Shown piece by piece: positions 1 through 11,845 of a stretch of DNA of 64,000 nt. The notes under the pieces are model-generated. The model was not told where the DNA came from. It did not search any database and saw only the letters and a program-made list of their open reading frames with translations. The position numbers were made by a program, and so were the translations under genes. The stretch lies in assembly GCA_014825775.1 (NCBI GenBank), contig MVAQ01000016.1, positions 122,514-186,513 of the forward strand, read 5' to 3'. This DNA is from Krasilnikovozyma curviuscula. Taxonomy: Eukaryota > Basidiomycota > Tremellomycetes > Cystofilobasidiales > Mrakiaceae. Numbering within the stretch: the first letter of the stretch is position 1; each line of letters starts with the position of its first letter.

Positions 1-53
1 CGTTCGCGAGGGGTGTCCAGCAGCATCCAGCACAATTGGTGCCCTTAAATTTT

Positions 54-2338
54 ATGATTGTGAGAAAATCGTCGATAGCAGCCATCTGCAGTGCTGTGAT
101 CTTCACCACCTTTCTCTTTCGCTGGTTCGTTGGTCGACTCTCAGGCAGCAGCACAGAGGATGACTGGAAGATCAACGAGGAGCATTCAGCAGGAGGTTTC
201 AAGATACTGCCCATAGATCTTGGGACACCAATGAATACCCCTGTGGGAGATCACATCTCGTTCCTTGACAAAGAAATCAAGGCTGAGAGCATGGGCGATG
301 ACATGATTCAGAATTCTCCCGGTAATGACGAGGACGACATTCGTGTGCCTCAGATGCAGCCAGCCCATTCACATCCAGCACTGATACCGATCAGCCAAGA
401 AGAACTCGAATCGGAACTAGAAGCCATCGACCAAATGAGGGATGAAGACGCTGGCGATCAGGAATACCCCTCGACACCCGCCTCTTCTTCAAATCCTTCC
501 CTGATGATCAAGATCAAGGACTCACTTTCACTTCAGAAGAAGCTCTTATCATTCATCCAACGCCCAGTAGCATCACATGACGAAGCCCTCCCCCAAAATG
601 TGCTCAAATGCCCCTTAGAAGTGCATGACAGACAGGTAAATCCAGACCAACTGAAGGGAGAGAGGGAATTTTGGGCTGGTGTGAGCAAGGAAGACATTAT
701 ATCGAGAAGAAGGTCATTAGTGAGCTATCTGGAGAGGCTTAGTGCTCGAGGCGAAGATGTTGTAGCGAAATCTGGACTAGGGCATGACGGAGGAAGGGGC
801 ATTGTCGTCGCAGGGGGAAACAGGGTGAGTTCTTTTTCCTGGAAGTGACATCCGTAAAGACGTATTTAACGGATCATTGTGCCACTATTATAGGACACAA
901 CTCGCCGAATCCTTACGCTCCTAAGGATGTTGCGACAAACCCACAAGAGTAAACTCCCCGTACAGGTGTTCCATTTCCCAGGAGAAATCACGGCAGAGAA
1001 TGAACAAAGGGAAATAATAGAGCTGGGTGGGACTCTGCACCAGTTTCAAGGTGTTCCACAGCTGAACATCTGGAAGAATTTCCGTAAGCCTTTGCTGTCA
1101 GGTGCTATATCTCAGGCAATTTTATCCTCACATACTCATCACAAATTTTGAAACAGAAATCAAAGCTCTCTCGATACTCTCTTCCAGCTTTTCTGAAGTT
1201 CTCTATCTGGATTCTGATAATCTCCCCCTCAGAGACCCCGCCAGCCTATTCGATTCACCACTATACTTAGACGAAGGGAGAGCAGTCTTCTGGCCGGATC
1301 TTAACAAAGACCATCCTGAAAATGCCATCTTTAGAATATTGGGGGAAGAGTGTAGTCATGAAGAGTGGCAGCTCGATTCGGGTAAGATCAGCTTCTCCTA
1401 CAGCCATCTTTGACAGTTTCCCAAGCCGAGATCAAAGCATTGGCTTACTTGTAAAGCTTTCCAGGTCAAATCCTTATTGACAAACGTGGGAATGGTGGTC
1501 TCAATTTGGCTGCACTGCATATAGCTGCTAAGATGCAGGAAGATCACGAATTCTGGTAAATTAATACACGTTATACCCAAAAGAAAACAACTTTGACCGA
1601 GTCTGATGAAACTTTTAATTCGTTCTTTTTCTCAGGGTACGTCGCTTCTATACTTTCCACCGCGCTCTTTGATAGCGGGCTGCCTTTCAGTATTTGATGG
1701 TGTTCCATTAACTCTTCGATTGCTACAGTTCAAGCTTTCTGGTGGAGACAAAGATACTTTTGTGCGTCACTCTTCTGGTACTAGTATGGCCATTTCTGAT
1801 AATTAGCTTGTCTAATGGCTCACCTTCATTTAGCGATATGCGTTCCACGTCTTGGATCTACCTTTCGCAACGTCGCCTAGGTGGCTGTCTTCCGCTGGGT
1901 CACTGGCGATGGACGGCAGATTCTGTGGTAACACCATGCTTCAGGTCAGCACGGTACATTGCTCGTATTGTTAGGTTTCGGTCCTGACTTCGGACACATC
2001 GATGTTGCGTGCCTTGATTTTTTTTTTATCGATAGTATGGCTTGCCTCCTTTGGAGACTCCTCTCTTTTGTCATGCTAACCTTTTAAAACATGTTGCTGG
2101 TGTTGGTCGGGGTAATACTTTTACACACATCAAACGAGCCAAGAAAAATCTAGAGCACGACCCGTCGCTGGACAATGCTAGAATGTGGGTGTATCAGGGG
2201 GCCGGAAGAGGAATGTGTGTCGATGTTGAGATGATAGGCGACGAAGATGGGGTTGTGACGGAGGCGTGGGACCATGTTGCGCTGAAGGGATTTGACAGCA
2301 CTTACTATGACCTTGGAGGGACCGCTGGCGGTTGGTAA
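54..2338 (+). CDS. GT71-type alpha-mannosyltransferase (Mnn1/Mnn2-like), multi-exon
   Basis: This looks like a Golgi type II membrane glycosyltransferase that would add alpha-linked mannose to glycans from GDP-mannose. The first ATG (54) is followed by a short basic stretch and one hydrophobic anchor (about residues 8 to 28), then an acidic low-complexity stem. The catalytic region follows with the GT71 signatures: VLYLDSDN (an aspartate-rich DxD-like site near 1200), WPDL, QLDSGQILIDK (spanning an intron near 1380 to 1465), GDKDTF (near 1745) and GRFCGNTMLQYG (near 1915 to 2045). The first intron starts at 825 after codon AGG. The exon joining EFW to FKLSGGDKDTF appears to require a one-base exon at 1636. 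The stop is at 2336 to 2338. Acceptor specificity (alpha-1,2 or alpha-1,3, N- or O-glycans) cannot be read from the sequence. The family is well supported, the exact orthologue is not. Confidence 0.85.
1556..1728 (+). other. Two back-to-back introns enclosing a one-base exon (G at 1636)
   Basis: The upstream exon ends at 1555 in phase 2 (TTC TG). A first intron runs 1556 to 1635 (gtaaat to ctcag). A consensus donor gtacgt starts at 1637 and its intron can end at 1728 (ctacag). Only inclusion of the single G at 1636 restores the tryptophan codon and the frame of the following FKLSGGDKDTF block, which is a family signature. The other AG sites I checked between the two donors and 1728 give the wrong frame. 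Reading on through the G meets a TGA within 12 codons. A nested (twin) intron would give the same mRNA. Confidence 0.6.
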
Positions 2339-2713
2339 CGTAGTGTCAACGTGATTTAGTTCTTCTTACTTCTCTGTTGGTTGATTGAAGTCAATACAAA
2401 ATTACTCTAAAAATTCACTAAGCTTCTCGTTCCGCCTGACGCTCATCTGCAGTCCCTCGTCGTGCCGTCCTACAGACTTCACATCGACCTTCCACGCCAG
2501 CTGCGTGTTCTTCAAACTTCGAAGTGAGAGAAACACCTTCTAACCTGCCGCCAACCCAGTACAGGAGCCTCCTTTGAGAAAAGGCCAGCAAAAAGTACTG
2601 CGTCGTCCTTCTGCCTACAAAGTGTCAACCAAGACTCGCCTGCCTACCTTTCTCAACGCGTTTGTACAACTCGCTTTTCATTAGGAATATCTTGGCTGTT
2701 GATATCTTCAACG
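2339..2713. other. Intergenic region, AP-1 beta promoter and leader
   Basis: This 375-base stretch lies between two rightward genes. It holds the 3' end of the mannosyltransferase transcript and the promoter and leader of the adaptin gene. No convincing ORF, RNA gene or repeat is visible. Confidence 0.5.
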
Positions 2714-5348
2714 ATGAGTGGAAGACCAGGTGTTTCAAAGAAGGGGGAGAACTGGGAGCTGAGATCAGACTTGAACAGCGAATATAAGGAGAAGAGGGCA
2801 GATGCCATCAAAAGGGTCATTGCCAACATGACGGTGGGAAAGGATGTCAGTGGACTGTTCCCAGATGTGCTTAAAAATATGGTCAGTGATTCTGTCAACA
2901 GGACGAAACAGTGGTATCCATGTAGTGTAGTAGTTGCTGACGAGCTTCTCGACTGCATTTCTTCCCCTTTCTTTGCCCTTTTCCGCTACAGCAAACTGAC
3001 GATCTGGAGCAGAAGAAACTTGTATACCTGTATCTCATGAACTACGCCAAAACTCAACCAGAGCTCGTTATTTTAGCCGTCAATACTTTCGTCAAAGTGA
3101 GCGTCGACTGCGCTTGCTTAATTCGACATTTCTCCCAGCTGACGATTGATCTGTTCCAATAGGATACTTCTGATCCCAATCCTCTTGTTCGTGCTTTGGC
3201 AATCAGGACTATGGGTTGTCTCAGAGCAGAGAAGATCATCGATTACCTCTGCGACCCACTTCAAAAATGTCTTCGAGATGAGAACCCTTACGTCAGGAAA
3301 ACGGCTGCTCTGGCGGTAGCGAAGCTGTATGACCTGAAGCCTGAACTAGCGATAGACTATGGATTTGTGGAACAGCTAAAGGATATGGTTGGTGACAGCA
3401 ACCCAATGGTGAGTATCCCAGTCTCTGGCCACCACCCACTCCACATACTACATCGCTGATCTCGCTTTTTATGTAATCTCATCCACTTAGGTGGTAGCAA
3501 ATGCGGTGACTGCCTTGACCGACATTCACGATGCTTCGATATCAGCGGTGCAGGCTGCCGCTGGAGAAGACGAATCGGAAAGTCCCAACGGCATTCAAGG
3601 TGTCTTCATCATCGATTCTCACGTCCTCAACAAGCTCTTGGTTGCTCTGAATGAATGTTCAGAGTGGGGTAGAATTGCGATTCTGTCTGCCCTAGCCAAA
3701 TACAAAGCGACGGATGCCACGGAGAGTGAGCACATTTGTGAGCGAGTTATGCCTCAATTCCAACATGCCAATGGTGGAGTATTGTTGTCTGCAGTGAGAG
3801 TGAGTACCAGTTTGTTTTTCCTTGTAAGCATGCTCTGATATAGCTTGCTTCTCAGGTTGTGATGATCCACATGAAGAACGTCGAACGCGACGATCTAATG
3901 AAACTTCTCGTCAAGAAGATGGCTCCTCCTCTCGGTAAGTCAGGTCAAGACGATACTGTCTCTATGTCAACTAACGAAGCTTAACGTTTTTCATTGCGTG
4001 CCTTAGTCACTCTTGTTTCCTCGGCACCCGAGATCCAGTGGGTTGCACTGCGTAACATCAATCTCTTGCTCCAAAAACGTCCCGACATCTTGCAGAACGA
4101 AATGAGGGTCTTTTTCTGCAAATACAATGACCCACCATACGTTAAGGTCGAGAAACTCGAAATTATGGTCCGCCTCGCTGGACCCAAGAATGTCGACACA
4201 ATGCTGAGTGAATTGAAGGAGTGAGTTAAGAAATTTAGCCAAATCGTCTTCCAAAATTATGACAAAGGCTGAGGCTGATTTTCTCTTGGTCATTCCTCGA
4301 AGATATGCGTCTGAGGTTGACGTCGATTTTGTGAGGAAGTCCGTCAAAGCCATTGGCCAGACCGCCATCAAGATTGAGGAAGCTGCAGATCGCTGCGTCG
4401 ACGTCCTACTGGAGCTCATCAGCACAAAAGTCAGCTATGTGGTTCAAGAGGCTGTTGTGGTCATCAAAGATATCTTCCGAAAATATCCCTCAAGTTATGA
4501 AGGCATAATTCCAACCTTGTGCGCCAATCTTGAAGAACTAGACGAGTCGGAAGCCAAGGCTTCTCTGATTTGGATCATAGGAGAATATGCAGACAAGATT
4601 GACAATGCCGATGACCTGCTCAACATCTTCCTTCAAACATTCAAGGAGGAATCCTACCAGGTTTGCCATCTTTACCGTCAGCTTTTTTTTTTTTCTAGTT
4701 TAATTGACACTCAGATCATTTTCGATGACAGGTTCAACTTCAAACCCTCACTGCCATCGTCAAACTCTTCCTCAAGAAGCCTGATGAGTCTCAAGCAATA
4801 GTGCAGAAGGTGCTGCAGACTGCCACCAAAGACTGTGACAGTCCAGATGTAAGGGATAGAGCGTACATCTACTGGAGACTGTTATCGACTGATCCAGGAG
4901 CAGCAAAAGTAAGTCTTATTCTCTTGGGTAACCGTTCTTCTTGTTCTGTTATCTAACTCTTTGTTGATCACAGTCCGTCGTTCTTGCGGAACGTCCACCA
5001 ATCGACTTGCCGCAAACGACGGTGCCTCCTGCTGTTTTAGAGGAGCTTTTGGGTGAGGTTTCGTCACTTGCGAGTGTTTATCACAAGCCTGCTTCGACTT
5101 TTGTTGGTAAAGGAAGGTTAGGAATTGAAGATATGCAGAAGCGAGCAATCGAGTAAGCACCTCTGTCTCTTTCTCTTTTTGATTCGAGTACCTGTTTCTC
5201 ACTCAAATTTGTTTTCTTAATCCTTTTCAGCCAAGATGAAGATTTGGCTGTTGTTCGAGAGAAGGCTATGAATGTAGTCCAGGAAGGACAGAAGGCGGAG
5301 AATCTGTTGGATCTTGATTTTGACGACGAACCGGCGGTAGCATTGTAA
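2714..5348 (+). CDS. APL2: AP-1 complex beta-adaptin large subunit
   Basis: This is a beta-type large chain of a clathrin adaptor complex, working in cargo sorting between the trans-Golgi and endosomes. The first ATG (2714) gives an N-terminus with the beta-adaptin hallmarks [19 protein letters not shown] and [18 protein letters not shown]. These are followed by [31 protein letters not shown] and [19 protein letters not shown], all HEAT/ARM repeats of the adaptin trunk. The C-terminal part contains the [17 protein letters not shown] region and ends in LLDLDFDDE, a possible clathrin-box-like acidic hinge. The protein stops there without a C-terminal ear, as in many fungal beta-adaptins. At least eight short introns interrupt the gene. 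AP-1 is preferred over AP-2 beta from overall similarity, but the two are closely related, so the symbol is a best guess. Confidence 0.88.
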
Positions 5349-5573
5349 AGGCAGAAACTTTGTACATATCCGCCCCTTCTGTCCTCTGGCGTACTGGGCA
5401 AGATTTGACTCGTTTCTTGCATTCAGCCAAATGTGATTTCGAAATGTTATTGTTATGTACAAAAATAATTGCAACAGTATGTACTCTCCAATCCACCCCG
5501 AATTAAGCCAGCAAACCCAGAATTAAGATGTAGTAATATTAAAACAGAAGGATAAAAGAGAAAGGATATTGAT

Positions 5574-6825
5574 TTACATGGTGTGGAGGTAAGGAGACCA
5601 CTGCTCATAGCTGTCACCGCCCTGGAGAGTCTGGGAACCGTTGTATGAGCTCCATTGGATAGGGGACTGCTCGACTGGGTAGTATTCAGTGGTGTAGTGT
5701 TGTGGAATTGGAGTCATGTTGTGTGCCTCGTAAGGAGAGAAGCGTCCGGTAGACTGCACTCTTCTGATGTTATGACGTGGGGGCGGGGTCGAGGTGGGAG
5801 GAGCAGCCATGGAAGCTCTGCGATTGTTGGCTGGCCCTTTGGTAGACCAGTTCGGTGGAGTAGAGAGCTGCTGCTGTGGGTTCACAGAATATGAGGCTGG
5901 GAAGCACGAGGTGGAATACGCCAACGGCTGGTTGTAGTTGACCTCTGGAGTGAAGGGCGGGGTGAGAGGGGGTTGGACCCAATGGAAAGTCCGCTCGTTG
6001 ACATCTCCCTCGTATGAGGAACTCGCGCTGGAATCCCTCTTGATGTTGGGCGCTGAGGTGCTAGAGACGGAGGCGGCCGATGACTTCCTGGAGGTGGTGG
6101 TGGCGGTGGAAGCGACTGACTTGGTGGAAGCCTTGCGCTTCTGGGAGCGGTTTGGACCGCGCATTCGTCTCTCTGGAGCATAAACACATTCAAGACCACG
6201 GGACGTGCAGCGACCACAAGGTGATTCACCGTTGCACTGCGAGAAACGAAAACACAACAGAAAAAGGAGTTAGACACCAGGCAATGCGAGACAAACCAAG
6301 CTAGATATCTACAACCAAAGAGCAGACTTGGAATGAAGCACTAACCTTAGCCTTTCTCACTCTGCACTTCTCACAGGCTTGGGCTGTTCTCAAACCACGA
6401 GACTCGTCTGGATTTCTCATGAAGAAGCTGGTGCCCAACTGCTGGTTACCCTCGCCGCAGTGAGAGATTGGGATGGAAGCATGGTTGTGGTTGTTGCTGT
6501 TAGCAGCTGGAGCGGCAGTTGTGAGGGAGGGCCTGCGAGAGGTGAACTCGGAGGATGGAGCAACAGGCTTCATCTCAAGAGCGGCTGGAGTGACGGAGGT
6601 GTACTCGGTGTGGTTGGAGTAAGCCTGGGGGGTTGGGAAGTACGTAGCGTGGGTTGGGAATGGCTGGTCGTATATACCAGTGTCGTTCTTGAAGGTGGAG
6701 ACGCTGAAGACATTGTCGAAAGTGTTGTAAGTGGAATCGACAACAAAGTCGCTGAAGTCCAAACCGAGGCCACTCAAGTCAAAGGGAGCAGTGTTGTGAG
6801 CATTGTACTGGTATGAAGAGTCCAT
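5574..6825 (-). CDS. Zn2Cys6 (fungal GAL4-type) transcription factor
   Basis: This is a sequence-specific nuclear regulator with one zinc binuclear cluster. Exon 1 runs from the ATG at 6825 down to 6346, and exon 2 from 6236 to the stop at 5574. The splice joins RKAK to CNGESP and creates an exact C-x2-C-x6-C-x5-C-x2-C-x6-C cluster followed by a basic stretch (GPNRSQKRK). The intron therefore falls inside the DNA-binding domain. The cluster lies in the middle of a roughly 385-residue protein rather than at the N-terminus. Both flanks are low-complexity Ser/Thr/Pro/Asn regions likely to be disordered activation regions. There is no recognisable fungal-specific middle homology domain. The target genes are unknown. 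The gene is divergent from the O-fucosyltransferase-like gene across a large gene-free interval. Confidence 0.92.
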
Positions 6826-8830
6826 TTTAAGTGATGGAGTCTTTGGGTGGTAGTGGAGTAGTGGAGTAAGCAAGCTGAAGAAAAACGGTGATCAAGTAGA
6901 GGAGGTGGGGATGCTTCGACAGATGATGATATCAGATGATGATGAACAGTTGTTGTTGGTTCTAAGAAGTACCAAGTGTGTAACTGGTGATGATATGAGC
7001 GATGAGATGATGGGAAGAAGGAGGGGGGAGGTTGGGAATCGGTGCTGGTTTTAAAGGAAAATGCTGGATACGATGAAATTTAGTTGCAAAGCCTAAACGC
7101 CAAATGTACGTCCTGCATTTGATCAGGATGAACACAGTCTGCTCACTTTAATGAAGACCGACTTTGGCTTGCAAAATTTGGACGGATGTCTAGCACTCTG
7201 GAGTCCAAAAGGGCTTGTGTGGGCAGCTGGAGGCAGTCGAGGTATCGAATTCGTTATGTAAGATGGAATAGACTTTGACCAAAAGTCGACGCAACAAGTG
7301 ACTGAGACGCCGTCTCTGATCGTTGCTGGAAGGTTGACTTAACCTTGAGAGATTAGAGTTCTGCGAGATTGGCCGCGAGACTGTTAGCAAATAAGGTTTG
7401 GCGCGGTGGCGCGCGTAAATCCAAACTCGCGGTGAGACACTTTTCATTATTGGTCTCACCAATCAAAAGCTTCTGCAGCGCTTCCACTGGCTGGATTTGG
7501 AGATTTCTGTCGACTTGGTCTCGGCACCAACGGATTTTCTTGCTCAAGTCCAACCGAAACACCTGTCTGACTCTCCACCCAGGTCAGACGAGTGATTGAG
7601 GAGCAGATTGTCAGCCCAAAATAATACGAGTCATACATCTCACTCAGTGTGGCCTCTAGTCCACGTTGATTGCTTCTACGCCATGGGCATAATGACCCCT
7701 CTCATTAAAAATGGAACGGCTTTAGTCCGAGAAGCCACCAATGAACACTAATAATTTGCGTTCGACTATGGCCTGCAAGCAGGTGATGGGCAAGCGCATC
7801 ATCACCAGGTGAGGCGCGCTCAAGTGAGTGAAATGTTTGAGAGACAATGAAATATTATTTTATTTTGGATTGATTAGTCAGATCAGCCAGGCGAGATCTA
7901 TCGTTCTATAACTCGTGTTGACAAAAAAGCTCCTCTCAGTTGAAGAAAATGTAACTTCGATCTGAAGCGACCAGGTCGTTTAAAGATTGGCACTTTTTGG
8001 AAGCATGTTAACCAAATGCAGTCTCTTATATGCTTCAGGTCGTGCTCAAAAACTGAGGTTCAGCTGAGGAAGTTTCTGGAGGATAGTCTAAACACACCAA
8101 ACCCTGCTCTACAAACACCTAAACTCGTCGTGTCCAGAAATGGGTGATTCTATCCCGACAGCATCCGCTGAAGCCTTTGTTTTGTTTTACATTCCTGTCT
8201 TGGACCTTTATGTCTTGAATTTCCAATTCATTTGTCGGACGAGGCTCCAAAATCAATGACATAAGCAGCTCCACAGAGAGACGACTGATTCGACCTCGAG
8301 TCGCGGTGGATCCATCGCTCGACGCTTGTTGGAGGTGAGTTCACCACAGGTGGTACATCTGACTGAGGCATATTATTTTCTGGGCAGCTCCAAAATGCCA
8401 ATCTGTTTCCAGCCTCCAGTGGTGAACTTAGACACTGATGAAAGAGACAAAATCTCAGTTTGTCGCCCCTACATCCAGGCGAGGTGTCTGAACCTGACAC
8501 ACTCATCTTCCAGCGTCAGAAACGCATTAAAGTTTGGCTGGAATGTGATTAGATAATCGGTCTTGTGGGGTCTTAATGTACGGGGGCTAGGTGTAGGTTG
8601 GGCCAGAAGGTTCAACGACCGAATTGGGCTGGACGTAAATAAACAAAGTTTGACACAGAGACGCGCCATCCCCGCCACGGCGACTTCAACTCACCTTTTT
8701 TTTTTGCTTTTTTTGTTTTTGTTTTTGGCTTGACTGGAATTGGTCTTGAGTTTCTGTTCGAAGACCTGCAAGTTGTGAGTTAACCAAAGATTCCTTCTTT
8801 TTCTTGAGATGGACGGCCCGTTTGGCAGGA

Positions 8831-8850
8831 TTTTATTTTATTTTATTTTT
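8831..8850. repeat. Short TTTTA tandem repeat
   Basis: About four copies of a TTTTA unit are followed by a G run. This is a simple-sequence tract in the gene-free interval, probably of no more than promoter-architecture significance. Confidence 0.7.
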
Positions 8851-9099
8851 TGGGGGGGAAGGGTATAAATGGGTTGAATTGATGATGTGCGCAGCTGGGT
8901 TTTGTTGACATTCTCCGTCCTGCAGTAATTGTCACCCCTCTCCTATTAGCTGCAGACATCCTATTGACAAATTTGTCTGTAATAAGTGACAGCTTAATTC
9001 GGGGGGCGGTGACGGTCGGGATAGTGTGCAAGTTTCGTCAGCTTCCAAGCTCAAGCTCTGCTTCTGCCGCTTTCTTTCTAATTGTGTTTCCAAACTACC

Positions 9100-9143
9100 A
9101 CTCTTCTTTGTTTCTTTCTTTTTCTCTCTTTTTATCTCTTTGC
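9100..9143 (+). promoter_or_regulatory. Pyrimidine-rich core promoter or leader
   Basis: A nearly pure C/T tract ends two bases before the ATG at 9145. Such CT-rich stretches commonly mark transcription start regions in basidiomycete genes. No TATA element is obvious next to it. Confidence 0.4.
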
Positions 9144-9144
9144 C

Positions 9145-11555
9145 ATGGACTCAAGGCACCTAGCCGCTAGCCAGGGGTGGATCAAGGCTGCCCTGGCTTT
9201 CCTGCTGATTCTCAACCTTTTTCTCCTATCTAACTTCATCTTTCGAATCCCATACCGCATGACTGAGGTTTCCTGGTCGAATGAGTTGACCAGAAAGGTA
9301 TATGATGAGAAGTCTGATAGCATAGGTTGGCTTCCTGAATGGACCACAATCTCAGAGTCCAAGCAACGGCACAACGATGTGCTCCTATCTCGAGTACCAA
9401 AAAAGAGCTTCAGAGGTGAGGAAACCTCCCTTTGGTCCAATTTCAGTCTGGTTGCTCAATCAAGCTCTCTCTTCTTCTCTTCGTCAGACAACCTAAGACC
9501 AGGTGAGAACAATCTCTTCCTTGTTGTTCTCCGTCATTATAAACTGTTCACAGAATTGTTTACATTCCAGACTTTCGTTACCTTACCGCAATGGCAGGTG
9601 AGTGCTGTTGTGCTCTTCTCACCCTGGCTACTCTCACCTGAGTTTGTATGCTGCGCAGTGGGTGGTTTCAACAACGAAGTGCTCTCCCTGTTCAACTTGC
9701 TACATCTGGCATCGCTTCTCAAGCTCCCTCCTTATCCTAACCCACGTGAGCCATTTTTCTCAAACAAATAGTCTTTCTTACTGTTCAGACTCGATATTTC
9801 GCACTAGATGTCGCAATCCTCCCTGCTTTCACACCCTACAAGTTGCTGACAGCAGAAGAAGGCAAAACAACAGATCAACTACCCTTCTCGGAAGTATTCG
9901 ACTTGGAATATTTGCAGTCAAAGATGGACCTTGCGATTGTAGAGTGGAAGGATCTCAAGATCTTAGGGAACACAACATATAGCGAGAAAGGGACGGAAAG
10001 TGATGGTCGGTTTTGGGAAAGAGGGATGGGCTGTTGGAGTGCTCATATGAGTGTTTGGAAAGCATCTAGTGGATATCTTCCTTCGCATTGGTGGAATGGA
10101 ATTGGTATAATTCACATGCCCCTCCTTTTCCCCCGTACTCTAGAACTTACTGCATTATCGTCTTCTCGGTTATCGTGCAGAGCCTGTCTGGACACCCCTT
10201 CCACCTTCGACTCAATCACCTTATGAAGCCGGTGGTCGTCACTATGTCATGTACCCAGCAATCGTCAGTCTACTAAGTCCACCTGACAATTTCCTTAAGC
10301 GGAAGTATTTGGAACGAAACTCGGTGGAAGGAGCAGCGTTCGTCAAGAATTGGGGAAAAGGTGAGAACATGACATGGGAAAAGGATGTCTTGGGTATGAG
10401 AGGCTGGGTTCCTCCTGGAGGGGATAAGTTGGGCGATGTGACTTGCTTCGATCATCTGTGAGTTTCCGCTGTTTCCCTAAATCTCTTGGGAACAGTCTTT
10501 TCGGTCCAAGAAGCTGATGTTAGATCTTTAGATACGATGTGAGTGTATCTAAAGAGTGCCTATTGTCCTGATGACAGGTGTTTTGACATGCCAATCACAC
10601 CAAAATTACTAACTCAGGCTAGCGAAAGGGGTCTTGAGCTGCGGTGGGAACTCTCTGGAGCGTTTGGGGACATTGGACCTTGGACCTCTACAGGACAGGT
10701 GAATAGTGTATATCTTTTTTGAGCTTTTCTTGCAGCTGCAGCTGACTTAAGGTGACGGCTGGCTGCGCAGTACGCGAGATGGAATTCTAAACTCTTAGCT
10801 GTCTCCGAAGCTCTTCTACGTAGAAGTTTGGGTCTAGAAAAAAACACGAAGCTGCCGCCTTTGGTGAGTCTGACCAGAAGCTTTGAAACTATGATTCTGA
10901 CTTTACATCGCTCTGGTTACCAACAAGATCACCATGCACATCAGACGCAGTGACTTCCGTGAGCGTCGTCTTCCTGTTCCCTTCCGGCCGTTTTCCTTCT
11001 GAATAGACTGGTGATTTAAAGTACAATCATGTCCTCCTGATAAGGGAGCTTGTCTTATGCCAGAGCACTTTGCGGCGAAACTCGAAGAAGTGAAGGGTCA
11101 GCTTCTCCCCTCGAAGAGGGAGAAAATCAAAGTTGTCGTTACAACGAACGAGGAGGATGAGAAGTAAGGGTCCATTTAATCCTCAGAGGGTCTGTCTAAA
11201 TCCCATTTTCAAACCAATGAGTAACAGGTTTCCCTAGCTACCTTCAGGAAATCCGGAATTACGGTTGGGTTTTCGTAAATCACACAGCGCTAAGAACGGA
11301 GGAGGTTTACGGCGGTTGGTATCCCATGCTCGTTGACAACGTCATACTTTCTCTTGGAGATGGGTTTGTCGGGACTTACCTCTCAACCAGTTAGTCGAAT
11401 GTTACTTACTCTTTGAACAAGACACTGATGTCAGCGTGTCTCGTCTCTCATCACTCACGATCTAATCCCATCACCCAGTGAGCATTCTTGCTCAAAGGAG
11501 AGTTGAAACGTGGAACGGTGGTGTGGGAGCATTAGTTTCTCTTTCTCCTCCTTGA
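9145..11555 (+). CDS. O-fucosyltransferase-like glycosyltransferase, type II membrane protein
   Basis: This is a probable secretory-pathway glycosyltransferase related to GDP-fucose protein O-fucosyltransferases. After the ATG at 9145 there is one hydrophobic anchor (about residues 14 to 33, LAFLLILNLFLLSNFIF). The splice pattern then gives RYLT..GGFNNEVLSLFNLLHLASLLK, matching the nucleotide-sugar-binding start of that fold (GFNNQ type). It continues with ILPAFTP, FSEVFDLEYL, GLELRWELSGAFGDIGPW, and MHIRRSDF, an H-x-R-R-x-D-like catalytic motif. The C-terminal block is LQEIRNYGWVFVNH...DNVILSLGDGFVGT. The last intron splits an ATG inside LSTMSILAQRR, and the stop is at 11553 to 11555. Substrate and donor are not proven. 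Many fungal members of this family are uncharacterised, and most fungi are not known to fucosylate proteins. Confidence 0.75.
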
Positions 11556-11845
11556 TTCTATCGGGATCCTATCGGCTAGATATTGAAGACTATCTGGAGG
11601 GTAGCCTTTGGACATTGCATCTTCACACACATCTTGCATCTGATATTAAAGTCGTGGTTGTAACAACTTGGTTTATATTCATCACTACGAGATTGAAGAT
11701 ATTTAATGTTCCATTTGCGCCACTACCCCTGTCAGCCCTGAAGGTCCAGAGACAAAATGAAGGTATACAGAAATGGGTGTGATGAAGCGTCCGGAAAACG
11801 CCATGAAAGAATCTCCCTTTACAAAATCCACTCAAACCAGAGTCC
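11556..11845. other. Convergent 3' intergenic region
   Basis: This region lies between the rightward glycosyltransferase and the leftward acyltransferase. It should hold both 3' untranslated regions. No gene is visible. Confidence 0.5.

Larger units (their letters stand above)
6826..9144. other. 2.3 kb gene-free interval between divergent genes
   Basis: No ORF here has a convincing protein signature. The interval contains the upstream region and leader of the Zn2Cys6 gene on the left. On the right it has T-rich tracts near 8697 to 8730, a short TTTTA repeat at 8831 to 8850 and a long pyrimidine tract just before the next start codon. It is several times longer than the other intergenic gaps in the window. 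It may hold extended regulatory DNA or an unrecognised non-coding transcript. Confidence 0.5.

Noticed and set aside
4003..4425. 140-codon minus-strand frame
   Set aside because: It is antisense to well-conserved beta-adaptin exons.
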